Below, piece by piece: positions 1-7,867 of a DNA stretch of 64,000 nucleotides. Source of the DNA: Variovorax paradoxus (GTDB lineage: Bacteria; Pseudomonadota; Gammaproteobacteria; Burkholderiales; Burkholderiaceae_C); contig NZ_JAGGNU010000016.1 of the NCBI RefSeq assembly GCF_018614915.1, forward strand, positions 1-64,000. The letters are read 5' to 3'. The stretch's first letter is position 1. The number at the start of each line of letters is the position of its first letter. The notes beneath the pieces are model-generated. The model saw only the letters and a program-made list of their open reading frames with translations, did not search any database and had not been told where the DNA came from. The translations under genes were made by a program, and so were the position numbers.

Positions 1-461
1 CGTCTTTAAGTGAAGAGTATTGTCTCTAGCCCCGACGGCCTGTGGTTCAGCCAGGCCACCGCCGGCCTGCTGTGGCTGGAGACCGACGACGGCGCCTACA
101 CCGACGTCACCAACTGCATGCTGCTGGGCGCGGTGCCCGGCAAGCTGGGCGACGGCGGCGCCAAGACCGTCACCAACGTCGACGGCGCGACCACGCGCAC
201 GCAGGCCACCTTCGTCGGCAAGGCGCCCGGCACCGACGGCCTGCGCCGCTTCCTCGTCGGCCCGAAGGACTGCGAGATCACCGGCATCGCCGAATCGGGC
301 GACGGCCGCGCGCTGTTCGTCAACATCCAGCACCCGGGCGAGACCACGGCATCGGCAACCCGGCGCTCTTCGGCAGCCACTGGCCGGAAGGCGGCAACGC
401 CCGCCCGCGCTCGGCCACGGTGGTGATCACGAAGAACGACGGCGGCTTGATCGGCTTGTAG
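1..461 (+). pseudogene. PhoX-family (DUF839) phosphatase, C-terminal remnant with frameshift
   Basis: The reading frame from about position 10 carries the C-terminal part of a PhoX/DUF839 beta-propeller phosphatase: SPDGLWFSQ, a DDGAYTDVTNCMLL stretch and FVNIQHPGE. The expected ending (GNPALFGSHWPEGGNARPRS, then the NDGGLIGL terminus) continues in another frame to the stop at 459-461. A single missing G at the GG of 348-349 would restore one frame. A TAA at 7-9 also closes the first frame upstream, and the first 30 bases look unlike the rest. PhoX proteins are usually exported by Tat and bind calcium and iron, but nothing here can judge activity. This could be a real pseudogene, a sequencing indel, or the edge of an assembly. 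Confidence 0.6.
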
Positions 462-469
462 GTCACCAC

Positions 470-508
470 CAACCGTTCGCCCTGAGCCAAGCTCAGCCCG
501 AACGGTTG
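470..508. repeat. Palindromic dispersed repeat after the PhoX remnant
   Basis: The sequence forms a near-perfect hairpin: CAACCGTTCG...CTGAGC pairs with GCTCAG...CGAACGGTTG, with a two-base mismatch and a CAA-type turn. The same arms (GTTCGCCCTGAGC and AAGCTCAGCCCGAACGG) flank a longer element at 49729-49814. This identifies a repeat family rather than a one-off terminator. No T-run follows, so termination would be weak. Confidence 0.7.
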
Positions 509-566
509 GGGGCGCACGCACCGCGCGAACTCGACGTTCCCGCGGCAGCGGCCTAAAGTGGGGCTC

Positions 567-3293
567 ATGAACGCCCCGATTTCCTCCGGTCAGCTGCGTG
601 CGCTGATCGACGTGCCTTCGATCGATCCCGACCCCGTCGAAACCGCGGAATGGCGCGAGGCCTTCGCATCGCTGGCCGAGGCGCACGGGCCGGAGCGTGC
701 GCGCTGGATGCTCGACGAACTGGCGCGCGTCGCACGCACGCAGCGCATCGGCTGGCAGCCCGAGCTGTCCACGCCCTACGTCAACACCATCGCCGTCGAG
801 GCGCAGCCCATGTTCCCGGGCGACCTCGCTGTCGAAGAGCGACTGGCCGCGCTGATGCGCTGGAATGCGTTGGCGATGGTGGTGCGCGCCAACCAGGCCT
901 ACGGCGAGCTCGGCGGCCACATTGCGAGCTACGCCAGCGCGGCCGATCTGTTCGAGACCGGCTTCAATCATTTCTTCCATGCGCGGAGCGCGCCGCGACG
1001 GGCCGCCCCTAGCGGCGAAGGCCCCCCTTGGGGGGGCAGCGACCCACACGAAGTGGGGGAGCGTGGGGGGCAAGGTGAGCATCGCGGCGACCTCGTGTTT
1101 TTCCAGCCGCACAGCGCGCCGGGTGTCTATGCGCGCGCTTTTCTCGAAGGGCGCTTGAGTGAAGAGGACCTGCGGCACTACCGCCAGGAACTGACCGCGC
1201 CGGCCTTCACCCGCGGCAGCGGCGCGCGCGGCTTGAGCAGCTATCCGCACCCCTACCTGATGCCGGACTTCTGGCAGTTCCCGACCGGCTCGATGGGCAT
1301 CGGCCCGATCAGCTCGATCTACCACGCGCGCTTCATGCGCTACCTCACGCACCGCCATCTGCTCGACTGCGAAGGCCGCAAGGTGTGGGGCGTGTTCGGG
1401 GACGGCGAGATGGACGAGCCCGAATCGATGAGCGCGCTCACGCTCGCGGCGCGCGAGAAGCTCGACAACCTCGTGTGGGTCGTCAACTGCAACCTGCAGC
1501 GTCTCGATGGGCCGGTGCGCGGCAACGGCCGCATCATCGACGAGCTCGAAAAGCTCTTCGCCGGCGCCGGCTGGAACGTCGTCAAGCTGGTGTGGGGCAG
1601 CGACTGGGACGGCCTGTTCGCGCGCGACACCGGCGGCGCGCTGGTGCGTGCCTTCGCCAACACGGTCGACGGCCAGATGCAGACCTTCGCGGCCAAGGAC
1701 GGGCGCTACAACCGCGACACCTTCTTCGGCCAGAACCCCGAGCTCGCGCGCCTCGCGGAAGGCATGACCGACGAGCAGATCGACCGCCTGAAGCGCGGCG
1801 GCCACGACCTGGTGAAGATCCATGCCGCCTACGCCGCGGCCGCGGCGCATCGCGGCCAGCCGACGGTGATCCTGGCCCACACCAAGAAGGGCTACGGCAT
1901 GGGGAGCGCGGGGCAGGGCAAGATGACCACGCACTCGCAGAAGAAGCTCGACGAGCACGACCTGATCGAATTCCGCGACCGCTTCGACCTGCCGCTGTCC
2001 GACGAACAGGCCGCGCAGGCCGCCTTCTACAAGCCGGCCGAAGACAGTCCCGAGATGCGCTACCTGCGCGAGAAGCGCGCCGCGCTCGGCGGCAGCATGC
2101 CGAAGCGCGAGACCGCTTGCGAGCCGGTGGCCAAGCCCGAGCTCGCCGCCTACGCGCAGTTCGCGACCGCCGCTGCCGGCAAGGAGATGAGCACCACCAT
2201 GGCCTTCGTGCGCATGCTGGGCAACCTCATGAAGGACAAGGTGCTGGGCCCGCGCATCGTGCCCATCGTGGCCGACGAGGCGCGCACCTTCGGCATGGCC
2301 AACCTGTTCAAGCAGGTCGGCATCTATTCGAGCGTGGGCCAGCGCTATGCGCCGGAGGACATCGGCTCGGTGCTGTCCTACCGCGAGGCGACCGACGGCC
2401 AGATTCTCGAGGAAGGCATCAGCGAGGCCGGCGCGATCGCGAGCTGGACCGCGGCGGCCACCAGCTACAGCGTGCACGGCCTGGCGATGCTGCCCTTCTA
2501 CATCTACTACTCGATGTTCGGCTTCCAGCGCGTGGGCGACCAGATCTGGGCCGCGGCCGACCAGCGGCCGCGCGGCTTCCTGCTCGGCGCCACCTCGGGG
2601 CGCACCACGCTGGGCGGCGAGGGGCTGCAGCACCAGGACGGCACCAGCCACCTGATCGCCGCCACCATCCCGAACTGCAAGGCCTACGACCCGGCCTTCG
2701 CGGGCGAGCTGGCGGTCATTGTCGATGCCGGCATCCGCGAGATGATGATCGAGCAAAAGGACGCGTTCTACTACGTCACGCTGATGAACGAGAACTACGC
2801 CCAGCCCGACCTGCCGGCGGGCGCAGAGAAGGAGGTGCTGCGCGGCTGCTGGCGCTTCGGGCGCTGGGGGGATGCCTCATCGACAAAGAAGCTCACGCTG
2901 CTCGGCTCCGGCGCGATCCTGACCGAGGTCGTCAAGGCCGCGCAACGGCTGGCCGAAGAGGGCATAGCGGCCGAGGTCTTCAGCGTCACCAGCTGGAGCG
3001 AGCTCGCGCGCGACGGCCAAGCCTGCGAGCAGCGCGCACTGGCGGGCGATGCCGCGCCGGGCACGCCCTTCATCGCGCAGCAGCTGGCCGGCGGCAGCGG
3101 GCCGGTGATCGCCGCGACCGACTACGTGCGTGCGGTGCCCGAGAGCATCCGTGCCTTCGTGCCCGAAGGCCGCCGCTACCTCACGCTGGGCACCGACGGC
3201 TTCGGCCGCAGCGACACGCGCGCGGCGCTGCGAAATTTCTTCGGAGTGGATGCGGCGAGCATCGTGCGCGCCGCGCGCCACGCGCTCGCCTAG
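567..3293 (+). CDS. aceE: Pyruvate dehydrogenase E1 component, homodimeric type (solitary paralogue)
   Basis: The product is a thiamine-diphosphate-dependent 2-oxoacid dehydrogenase E1, which decarboxylates pyruvate (or a close 2-oxoacid) and acetylates the lipoyl group of E2. ATG 567 gives 908 residues; a GTG lies at 558. The family N-terminus, GGHIASYASAA, SPGVYARAFLEG-like and ThDP motif GDGEMDEPES (about residues 278-287) with a following NCNLQRLDGPVRGN are all present, as are the transketolase-like middle and C-terminal domains. About 30 residues are inserted near 141-173, between FNHFFHAR and GDLVFFQ, and are encoded by a dispersed repeat. No aceF or lpd follows, so this is probably a second E1 gene. 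The precise 2-oxoacid is unknown. Confidence 0.88.
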   Translation: MNAPISSGQLRALIDVPSIDPDPVETAEWREAFASLAEAHGPERARWMLDELARVARTQRIGWQPELSTPYVNTIAVEAQPMFPGDLAVEERLAALMRWNALAMVVRANQAYGELGGHIASYASAADLFETGFNHFFHARSAPRRAAPSGEGPPWGGSDPHEVGERGGQGEHRGDLVFFQPHSAPGVYARAFLEGRLSEEDLRHYRQELTAPAFTRGSGARGLSSYPHPYLMPDFWQFPTGSMGIGPISSIYHARFMRYLTHRHLLDCEGRKVWGVFGDGEMDEPESMSALTLAAREKLDNLVWVVNCNLQRLDGPVRGNGRIIDELEKLFAGAGWNVVKLVWGSDWDGLFARDTGGALVRAFANTVDGQMQTFAAKDGRYNRDTFFGQNPELARLAEGMTDEQIDRLKRGGHDLVKIHAAYAAAAAHRGQPTVILAHTKKGYGMGSAGQGKMTTHSQKKLDEHDLIEFRDRFDLPLSDEQAAQAAFYKPAEDSPEMRYLREKRAALGGSMPKRETACEPVAKPELAAYAQFATAAAGKEMSTTMAFVRMLGNLMKDKVLGPRIVPIVADEARTFGMANLFKQVGIYSSVGQRYAPEDIGSVLSYREATDGQILEEGISEAGAIASWTAAATSYSVHGLAMLPFYIYYSMFGFQRVGDQIWAAADQRPRGFLLGATSGRTTLGGEGLQHQDGTSHLIAATIPNCKAYDPAFAGELAVIVDAGIREMMIEQKDAFYYVTLMNENYAQPDLPAGAEKEVLRGCWRFGRWGDASSTKKLTLLGSGAILTEVVKAAQRLAEEGIAAEVFSVTSWSELARDGQACEQRALAGDAAPGTPFIAQQLAGGSGPVIAATDYVRAVPESIRAFVPEGRRYLTLGTDGFGRSDTRAALRNFFGVDAASIVRAARHALA
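989..1080 (+). repeat. G-rich dispersed repeat inserted in frame inside aceE (copy A)
   Basis: A C-run/G-run hairpin (GGCCCCCCTTGGGGGGGC) is followed by ACACGAAGTG at 1046-1055 and a GGGGGAGCGTGGGGGG tail. The same order of parts is found at 7868-7946 and 61069-61153, both outside genes. Here it is read through without a stop and adds roughly 30 Gly/Arg/Pro-rich residues to the E1 protein at a point where relatives have only a few residues. Exact edges are uncertain by about 10 bases. Confidence 0.75.
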
Positions 3294-3296
3294 GGC

Positions 3297-3533
3297 TCAG
3301 CGCAGGCCGATGCGCGACGCCTGCCAGCGCAACGCGGCGGCACGTGCCGGGTTGGTGGCTTCGATGCGGTTCGCGTCGAGATGCAGGGCACGCATCTGTT
3401 CGACTTCTTCGATGATCTTGCCCGGATGGAGCAGGGCATGGACGAGCACGCTGGCTTCATCGGCCAAGGCCTTGAACGCGCCGGCCAGGCCGCCGAAGGC
3501 GTTCGCGCGGGACAATTGGTCGAGGGTGGGCAT
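3297..3533 (-). CDS. Uncharacterised 78-residue protein (paralogue 1)
   Basis: I do not recognise a named family. The start at 3533 is chosen because AGGAG stands seven bases before it; a longer frame begins at 3554. The 78-residue product is soluble, mostly helical and basic at its end. It shares length and sequence with the protein at 19444-19680: ALADEAS, then PGKIIEEVEQMRALHLDANR, an EA step, and a final RIGLR. It lies tail to tail with aceE and divergent from tctC, with a 12-bp inverted repeat in between. The paralogue lies beside the OxlT gene. This pairing with two transporter loci suggests an accessory role in one regulon, but no function can be assigned. Confidence 0.7.
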   Translation of the reverse strand: MPTLDQLSRANAFGGLAGAFKALADEASVLVHALLHPGKIIEEVEQMRALHLDANRIEATNPARAAALRWQASRIGLR

Positions 3534-3575
3534 AAGGGAACTCCTGGATTGCAAAGTCGAGTTCCGCGGATGTTA

Positions 3576-3605
3576 TAGGGTTTACCCATTAGGGGGTAAA
3601 CCCTA
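3576..3605. promoter_or_regulatory. Perfect 12-bp inverted repeat, GGGTTTACCC type
   Basis: TAGGGTTTACCC (3576-3587), six bases ATTAGG, then GGGTAAACCCTA (3594-3605) form an exact inverted repeat. It lies between the divergent 78-residue protein gene and tctC. A single related half, TTAGGGTAAACCC, lies upstream of the OxlT gene at 21161-21173. It is probably a protein-binding operator; the binding protein is unknown. Confidence 0.6.
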
Positions 3606-3667
3606 GATTTGGTCTCGCCGGCCACCACTTGCGGGCGGGCTTACCCGAATACGGAATCTCCGAAAAG

Positions 3668-3681
3668 TTGACCATGGTCAA
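3668..3681. promoter_or_regulatory. FNR/Crp-type operator upstream of tctC
   Basis: TTGACCATGGTCAA is an exact 14-bp palindrome of the TTGA-N6-TCAA class read by FNR-like regulators. Its centre is 99.5 bases before the tctC start. Related palindromes occur at 8625-8638 and 21122-21135. The likely reader is the Crp/Fnr protein encoded at 7950-8558. Confidence 0.6.
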
Positions 3682-3773
3682 GCCGGCTTTGGGGCATCGG
3701 CGCGCAGCATTCGCCTCACTGGGATTTCAACTCGAATTCCAAGCAAAAAAGCACAGCCTACATAGGAGACAAC

Positions 3774-4805
3774 ATGATCAGGAATCTCGTTTCGCGCGCC
3801 CGGGCCTGCCGGGCCACCGCGTCCGTTGCGGCCGTACTCGCACTGGCGGCTGCGACGCCGGCCTTCGCTGCATGGGAGCCGACCAAGCCGGTGGAGTTCG
3901 TGATCCCCGCCGGCACCGGCGGGGGCGCCGACCAGATGGCGCGCCTGATGCAGGGCATCATCATCAAACACAAGCTGATGAAGGAGCCGCTGATCGTCGT
4001 CAACAAGTCGGGCGGCGCCGGCGCCGAGGGCTTCCTCGCGGTCAAGGAAGCCAAGGGCGATCCGCACAAGATCATCATCTCGCTGTCGAACCTCTTCACC
4101 ACGCCCATGGCCACGGGCGTGCCCTTCAACTGGAAGGACATGACCCCCGTCGCCATGCTGGCACTCGACCAGTTCGTGCTGTGGACCAACGCCGAGCAGC
4201 CGTACAAGAGCGCTGCCGAGTACATCGCCGCGGCCAAGGCCGCCGGCCCGAGCAAGTTCAAGATGGCCGGCACCGGCTCCAAGCAGGAAGACCAGATCAT
4301 CACCGTGGCGCTCGAGAAGGCCACCGGCACGAAGTTCATCTACGTGCCCTTCAAGGGCGGCGGCGAAGTCGCGGTGCAGCTGGTGGGCGGCCACGTGAAT
4401 TCCACCGTGAACAACCCGATCGAGGCGGTCGCCCAGTGGCGCGCCGGCAAGCTGCGCGCGCTGTGCGTGTTCGACGACGAGCGCATGCCCTTCAAGGCCA
4501 AGGTCACCGAGACGCAATCGTGGAACGACGTGCCGACCTGCAAGGAAGCCGGCGTGCCGACCAACTACACCATGCTGCGCGGCATCTTCATGCCCGCGGG
4601 CGTGACGCCCGACCAGCTCGCGTTCTACGTCGACCTGCTGACCAAGGTGGCTGCGACCCCGGAGTGGAAGGAGTACATGGAGAAGGGTGCCTTCAACCCG
4701 ACCTTCATGACCGGCGCTCCGTTCGCCAAATGGCTCACCGATGCGGAAGCCGCCCACCGCACCCTGATGACCGAAGCCGGCTTCATGGCCGGCAGCAGCA
4801 AGTAG
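3774..4805 (+). CDS. tctC: Tripartite tricarboxylate transporter substrate-binding protein (Bug/TctC family)
   Basis: This is the periplasmic solute-binding part of a TTT-family importer and captures a small carboxylate for the TctAB membrane unit. It has 343 residues. A Sec signal peptide ends near residue 32 (ATPAFA), followed by the WEPTKPVEFVIPAGTGGGADQMAR region typical of Bug proteins and the usual two-lobe fold. AGGAGA precedes ATG 3774. It is first in an operon with tctB and tctA, separated from them by a stem that may favour high TctC levels. The upstream FNR-type box and GGGTTTACCC element suggest control with the oxalate genes. The ligand cannot be read from the sequence; citrate-like acids, oxalate or a hydroxyacid are options. 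Confidence 0.9.
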   Translation: MIRNLVSRARACRATASVAAVLALAAATPAFAAWEPTKPVEFVIPAGTGGGADQMARLMQGIIIKHKLMKEPLIVVNKSGGAGAEGFLAVKEAKGDPHKIIISLSNLFTTPMATGVPFNWKDMTPVAMLALDQFVLWTNAEQPYKSAAEYIAAAKAAGPSKFKMAGTGSKQEDQIITVALEKATGTKFIYVPFKGGGEVAVQLVGGHVNSTVNNPIEAVAQWRAGKLRALCVFDDERMPFKAKVTETQSWNDVPTCKEAGVPTNYTMLRGIFMPAGVTPDQLAFYVDLLTKVAATPEWKEYMEKGAFNPTFMTGAPFAKWLTDAEAAHRTLMTEAGFMAGSSK

Positions 4806-4838
4806 GCGGGCGCCGGGCGCCGGGCGGCGAACGCGATC

Positions 4839-4856
4839 CATCACCGCGCGGTGATG
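4839..4856. other. 18-bp perfect palindrome between tctC and tctB
   Basis: CATCACCGC is directly followed by its complement GCGGTGATG. As RNA this is a stable stem in the 97-base tctC-tctB spacer. There is no T-run, so it is not a clear terminator. Such stems after a binding-protein gene often protect the upstream message; that role is inferred here. Protein binding as an operator is the alternative. Confidence 0.4.
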
Positions 4857-4902
4857 GCGGGCACGCCGCATTCGTTTTCATCACACACACGATGGGGGCT
4901 CC

Positions 4903-5424
4903 ATGGAGCACGAAGAGACATCCGGCAGCGAAGCACGCAGGGGCGTTGCCACCAACCTGGTCGATGCGACGGTCGCGGCGATCCTCCTGATCATCGGCCT
5001 GGTCGTGATCTTCGAAAGCCGCAAGCTGGGTGCGGGCTGGACGACCGATGGCCCCGGGGCAGGGTACTTCCCCTTCTTCATCGGCGTGATCATCGCCGTC
5101 TCCGGCGCCGGCATCCTGTACCAGTCGCTGCTCGGCAAGAAGCGGAACACCGAGGTCTTTGTCGATTCGGAGCAGCTCAAGCGCGTGCTGTCGGTGCTGG
5201 TGCCGGCCGCGGTGTACGTGCTGGCCGTCGCCTTCCTGGGCCTGTACGTCGCCTCGGCGATCTACATCGCGCTGTTCATGGTCGTCCTGGGCAAGTATTC
5301 CTGGCTCAAGAGCGTCGTCATCGCGCTGGCCGTGAACACGCTGTTCTTCTTCATGTTCGAAGTGTGGTTCAAGGTGCCTCTTTTCAAAGGCTCGCTGGAT
5401 CCGCTTCGCTTTCTCGGCTACTGA
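4903..5424 (+). CDS. tctB: Tripartite tricarboxylate transporter small membrane subunit TctB
   Basis: This is the small inner-membrane subunit of the TTT transporter. The 173 residues contain four predicted membrane helices (starting near residue 20 with VAAILLIIGLVVIFES, then GYFPFFIGVIIAVSG and two later ones), as expected for TctB. The GWTTDGPGAGYFPF segment is a usual TctB feature. It lies between tctC and tctA in the standard C-B-A order, 21 bases before tctA. Its ribosome binding site is weak. It acts only as part of the complex and has no catalytic residues to inspect. Confidence 0.88.
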   Translation: MEHEETSGSEARRGVATNLVDATVAAILLIIGLVVIFESRKLGAGWTTDGPGAGYFPFFIGVIIAVSGAGILYQSLLGKKRNTEVFVDSEQLKRVLSVLVPAAVYVLAVAFLGLYVASAIYIALFMVVLGKYSWLKSVVIALAVNTLFFFMFEVWFKVPLFKGSLDPLRFLGY

Positions 5425-5445
5425 ATCTCTGGGAGCACAAGCGAA

Positions 5446-6975
5446 ATGGAAGAAATCGGCGCCCTGATGCAGGGCTTTGCAGTGATCCTGACGCCGATGA
5501 ACATCGGCCTGATGTTCGTCGGCATCATCCTCGGGGTGCTGATCGGCGTGCTGCCCGGCCTGGGCGGCGCCAACGGGGTGGCGATCCTGCTGCCCCTCAC
5601 CTTCACGATGTCGCCGACCTCGGCGATCATCATGCTGTCGTGCATCTACTGGGGCGCCCTGTTCGGCGGCGCCATCACCTCGGTGCTGTTCAACATCCCG
5701 GGCGAGCCGTGGTCGGTGGCCACCACCTTCGACGGCTACCCGATGGCGCAGCAGGGGCGCGCCGGCGCGGCGCTGACCACCGCCTTCACCTCGTCCTTCG
5801 TGGGGGCCTTCATCGCGGTGGTGATGATCACCTTCCTGGCGCCGCTGGTGGCCAAGTTCGCGCTCAAGTTCGGCTCGCCCGAGTTCTTTGCGGTGTACCT
5901 GCTGACCTTCTGCAGCTTCGTCGGCATGGGCAAGGGTTCGCCCTTCAAGATCCTGGCGTCGATGGCGCTCGGCTTCGCGCTGGCCAGCGTCGGCATGGAC
6001 ACCGTGACCGGCCAGCTGCGCCTCACATTCGGGCAGCCCGAGCTGATGCGCGGCTTCGACTTCCTGATCGCGGTCATCGGCCTGTTCGGCATCGGCGAGA
6101 TCCTGCTGTCGATGGAAGAAGGCCTCAAGTTCTCCGGCAAGAGCGCGAAGATCGATCCCAAGGTGGTGCTGCAGACCTGGAAGCAGTTGCCGCAGTACTG
6201 GGTGACCTCGCTGCGCAGCTCGCTGATCGGCATCTGGATGGGCATCACGCCCGGCGGCGCCACCCCGGCCTCATTCATGAGCTACGGCCTGGCCAAGAAG
6301 ATGTCGAAGAGGGGGCCCAAGTTCGGCACCGGCGAAATGGAAGGCGTGGTGGCGCCCGAGACCGCGGCCCACGCCGCCGGCACCAGCGCGCTGCTGCCGA
6401 TGCTGGCGCTGGGCATTCCCGGTTCGCCGACGGCCGCGGTGCTGCTGGGCGGCCTCTTGATCTGGGGCCTGCAGCCGGGACCGCTGCTGTTCGTCGAACA
6501 GAAGGACTTCGTCTGGGGCCTGATCGCCAGCATGTACCTGGGCAACATCGTCGGCCTCATCGTCGTGCTGAGCACCGTGCCGCTGTTCGCCTCGATCCTG
6601 CGCATCCCGTTCTCGATCATCGCGCCGGTGATCATCGTGATCTGCGCGATCGGCGCCTACACCGTGCACAACGCGATGCTCGACATCTGGTTCATGCTCG
6701 GCTTCGGCGTGGTGGGCTACATCTTCAAGAAGCTCGACTTCCCGCTGGCGCCGCTGGTGCTGGCCCTGGTGCTCGGCGACAAGGCCGAAGACTCGTTCCG
6801 CCAGGCCATGCTGGTCTCGCAGGGCGATGTAGGAATCATGTGGTCGAACCCGCTGGTCGGCAGCATCACCACGCTGGCGCTGACGCTGCTGTTCTGGCCG
6901 CTGATCTCGAAAGTCCTCGCGCTGATCAAGCCGCGCAAGCCGGACGAATTCGCCGCCGAGCGGCCCGTGGACTGA
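5446..6975 (+). CDS. tctA: Tripartite tricarboxylate transporter large permease TctA
   Basis: This is the large permease subunit, 509 residues with about 10-12 membrane helices, driven by an ion gradient. Family marks are present: GVLIGVLPGLGGANGVAILL near residue 30, NIPGEPWSVATTFDGYPMA near 85, and the second TctA repeat around GIWMGITPGGATPASFMSYG (about residue 265) with ALGIPGSPTAAVLLGGLLIW. GGGAG lies in the spacer before ATG 5446. It follows tctB closely and is followed after 16 bases by the kinase-like/BON gene, so one transcript is likely. Confidence 0.93.
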   Translation: MEEIGALMQGFAVILTPMNIGLMFVGIILGVLIGVLPGLGGANGVAILLPLTFTMSPTSAIIMLSCIYWGALFGGAITSVLFNIPGEPWSVATTFDGYPMAQQGRAGAALTTAFTSSFVGAFIAVVMITFLAPLVAKFALKFGSPEFFAVYLLTFCSFVGMGKGSPFKILASMALGFALASVGMDTVTGQLRLTFGQPELMRGFDFLIAVIGLFGIGEILLSMEEGLKFSGKSAKIDPKVVLQTWKQLPQYWVTSLRSSLIGIWMGITPGGATPASFMSYGLAKKMSKRGPKFGTGEMEGVVAPETAAHAAGTSALLPMLALGIPGSPTAAVLLGGLLIWGLQPGPLLFVEQKDFVWGLIASMYLGNIVGLIVVLSTVPLFASILRIPFSIIAPVIIVICAIGAYTVHNAMLDIWFMLGFGVVGYIFKKLDFPLAPLVLALVLGDKAEDSFRQAMLVSQGDVGIMWSNPLVGSITTLALTLLFWPLISKVLALIKPRKPDEFAAERPVD

Positions 6976-6991
6976 TCGAGGAGCCGAAGAC

Positions 6992-7828
6992 ATGCCCGTC
7001 ATCGCCATGACCCAGGAGATGGGTTCCCTCGCCAAGGACGTGTCGCTGAAGCTCGCCGAGGCGCTGGGGCTCTCGGTCATGCGCCACGAAGCCATCGAGC
7101 GCGTGGCCGATCGCATGCAGGTGCCCACCAGCCTGATCGGCCGCCTGCGCGAAGGCAAGGCCGGGGTGGTGGAGCGGCTCACGACCGACAAGCGCAGCGT
7201 CGCGCTCTACACCGCGGAAGAGGTGTTCTCGCTGGCCGACAGCGGCAACGTCGTGCTGCGTGGCTGGGGCGCGACCTGCCTCTTGCGGCCGGTGCCGCAC
7301 GTGGTGTGCGTGCGGGTCACGCGCTCGCTGCGCAAGCGCGTCGAGTGGCTGATGGGTCATCTGGAAACCGACGACGCCGAGTTCGCGGAGGCCGAAGTGC
7401 GCCGCAGCGACAGCGCGCATGCGGCCCGCATGCACGACCAGTTCGGCATCACCTGGGGCGACCCGGTGCTGTACGACCTGGTGCTGAACACCGACCGCGT
7501 CGCGGTCGACAGCTGCGTCGAGCAGATCCGCCTCTTGGCAAGCCGCCCGGAGTTCGCCGAAACGCCTGCATCGCGCGCCATGCTCTCCAACATGGCGCTG
7601 GAAGCGCGTGTGCGAGCCGCCTTGAAGGAGCATGCGGCGACGCGCGACATCAACATCACCATCCATGCCAGCGAAGGGCAGCTCGCCCTGCGCGGGATCG
7701 TCCTCAATGCGGAAGAGAAGAACCAGACCGAAAGCGTCGCAGCAGTCGTGCCGGGCGTCACCGGCGTCGACAACCAGTTGAGATTGATGACCAGCTCGAG
7801 GCTGTTCGCCTCTGCCAAGCAGACGTGA
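6992..7828 (+). CDS. Cytidylate-kinase-like domain fused to a BON domain
   Basis: The 278-residue protein has two parts. Residues 1 to about 190 resemble the cytidylate-kinase-like family (AAK6/PF13189): a QEMGSLAKDVSLKLAEALGL opening where kinases carry a GSGGREIA-type loop, a GRLREGK region, a VVLRGWGATCLL strand and RVTRSLRKRVEW. Residues from about 205 onward are a BON domain (ARVRAALKEH, INITIHASEGQLALRGIV, then GVTGVDNQL). GAGGAG precedes ATG 6992 and it is the last gene of the tct operon. The altered phosphate loop makes true kinase activity doubtful. A sensing or regulatory role for the transporter is possible. BON domains usually bind membranes or ligands. Confidence 0.7.
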   Translation: MPVIAMTQEMGSLAKDVSLKLAEALGLSVMRHEAIERVADRMQVPTSLIGRLREGKAGVVERLTTDKRSVALYTAEEVFSLADSGNVVLRGWGATCLLRPVPHVVCVRVTRSLRKRVEWLMGHLETDDAEFAEAEVRRSDSAHAARMHDQFGITWGDPVLYDLVLNTDRVAVDSCVEQIRLLASRPEFAETPASRAMLSNMALEARVRAALKEHAATRDINITIHASEGQLALRGIVLNAEEKNQTESVAAVVPGVTGVDNQLRLMTSSRLFASAKQT

Positions 7829-7867
7829 GGTGTCAACGTGACCTGTTCTGTTGGTGGAACACCGCGG

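Noticed and set aside
989..1080. Treating the extra E1 segment as a normal domain or linker
   Set aside because: Its DNA matches intergenic repeats at two other places, so it is better explained as an inserted repeat.
96..2756. 886-codon open frame on the minus strand across aceE
   Set aside because: It is antisense to a well-matched E1 gene, has no ribosome binding site or family features, and is rich in His/Arg/Ala as expected for a high-GC shadow frame.
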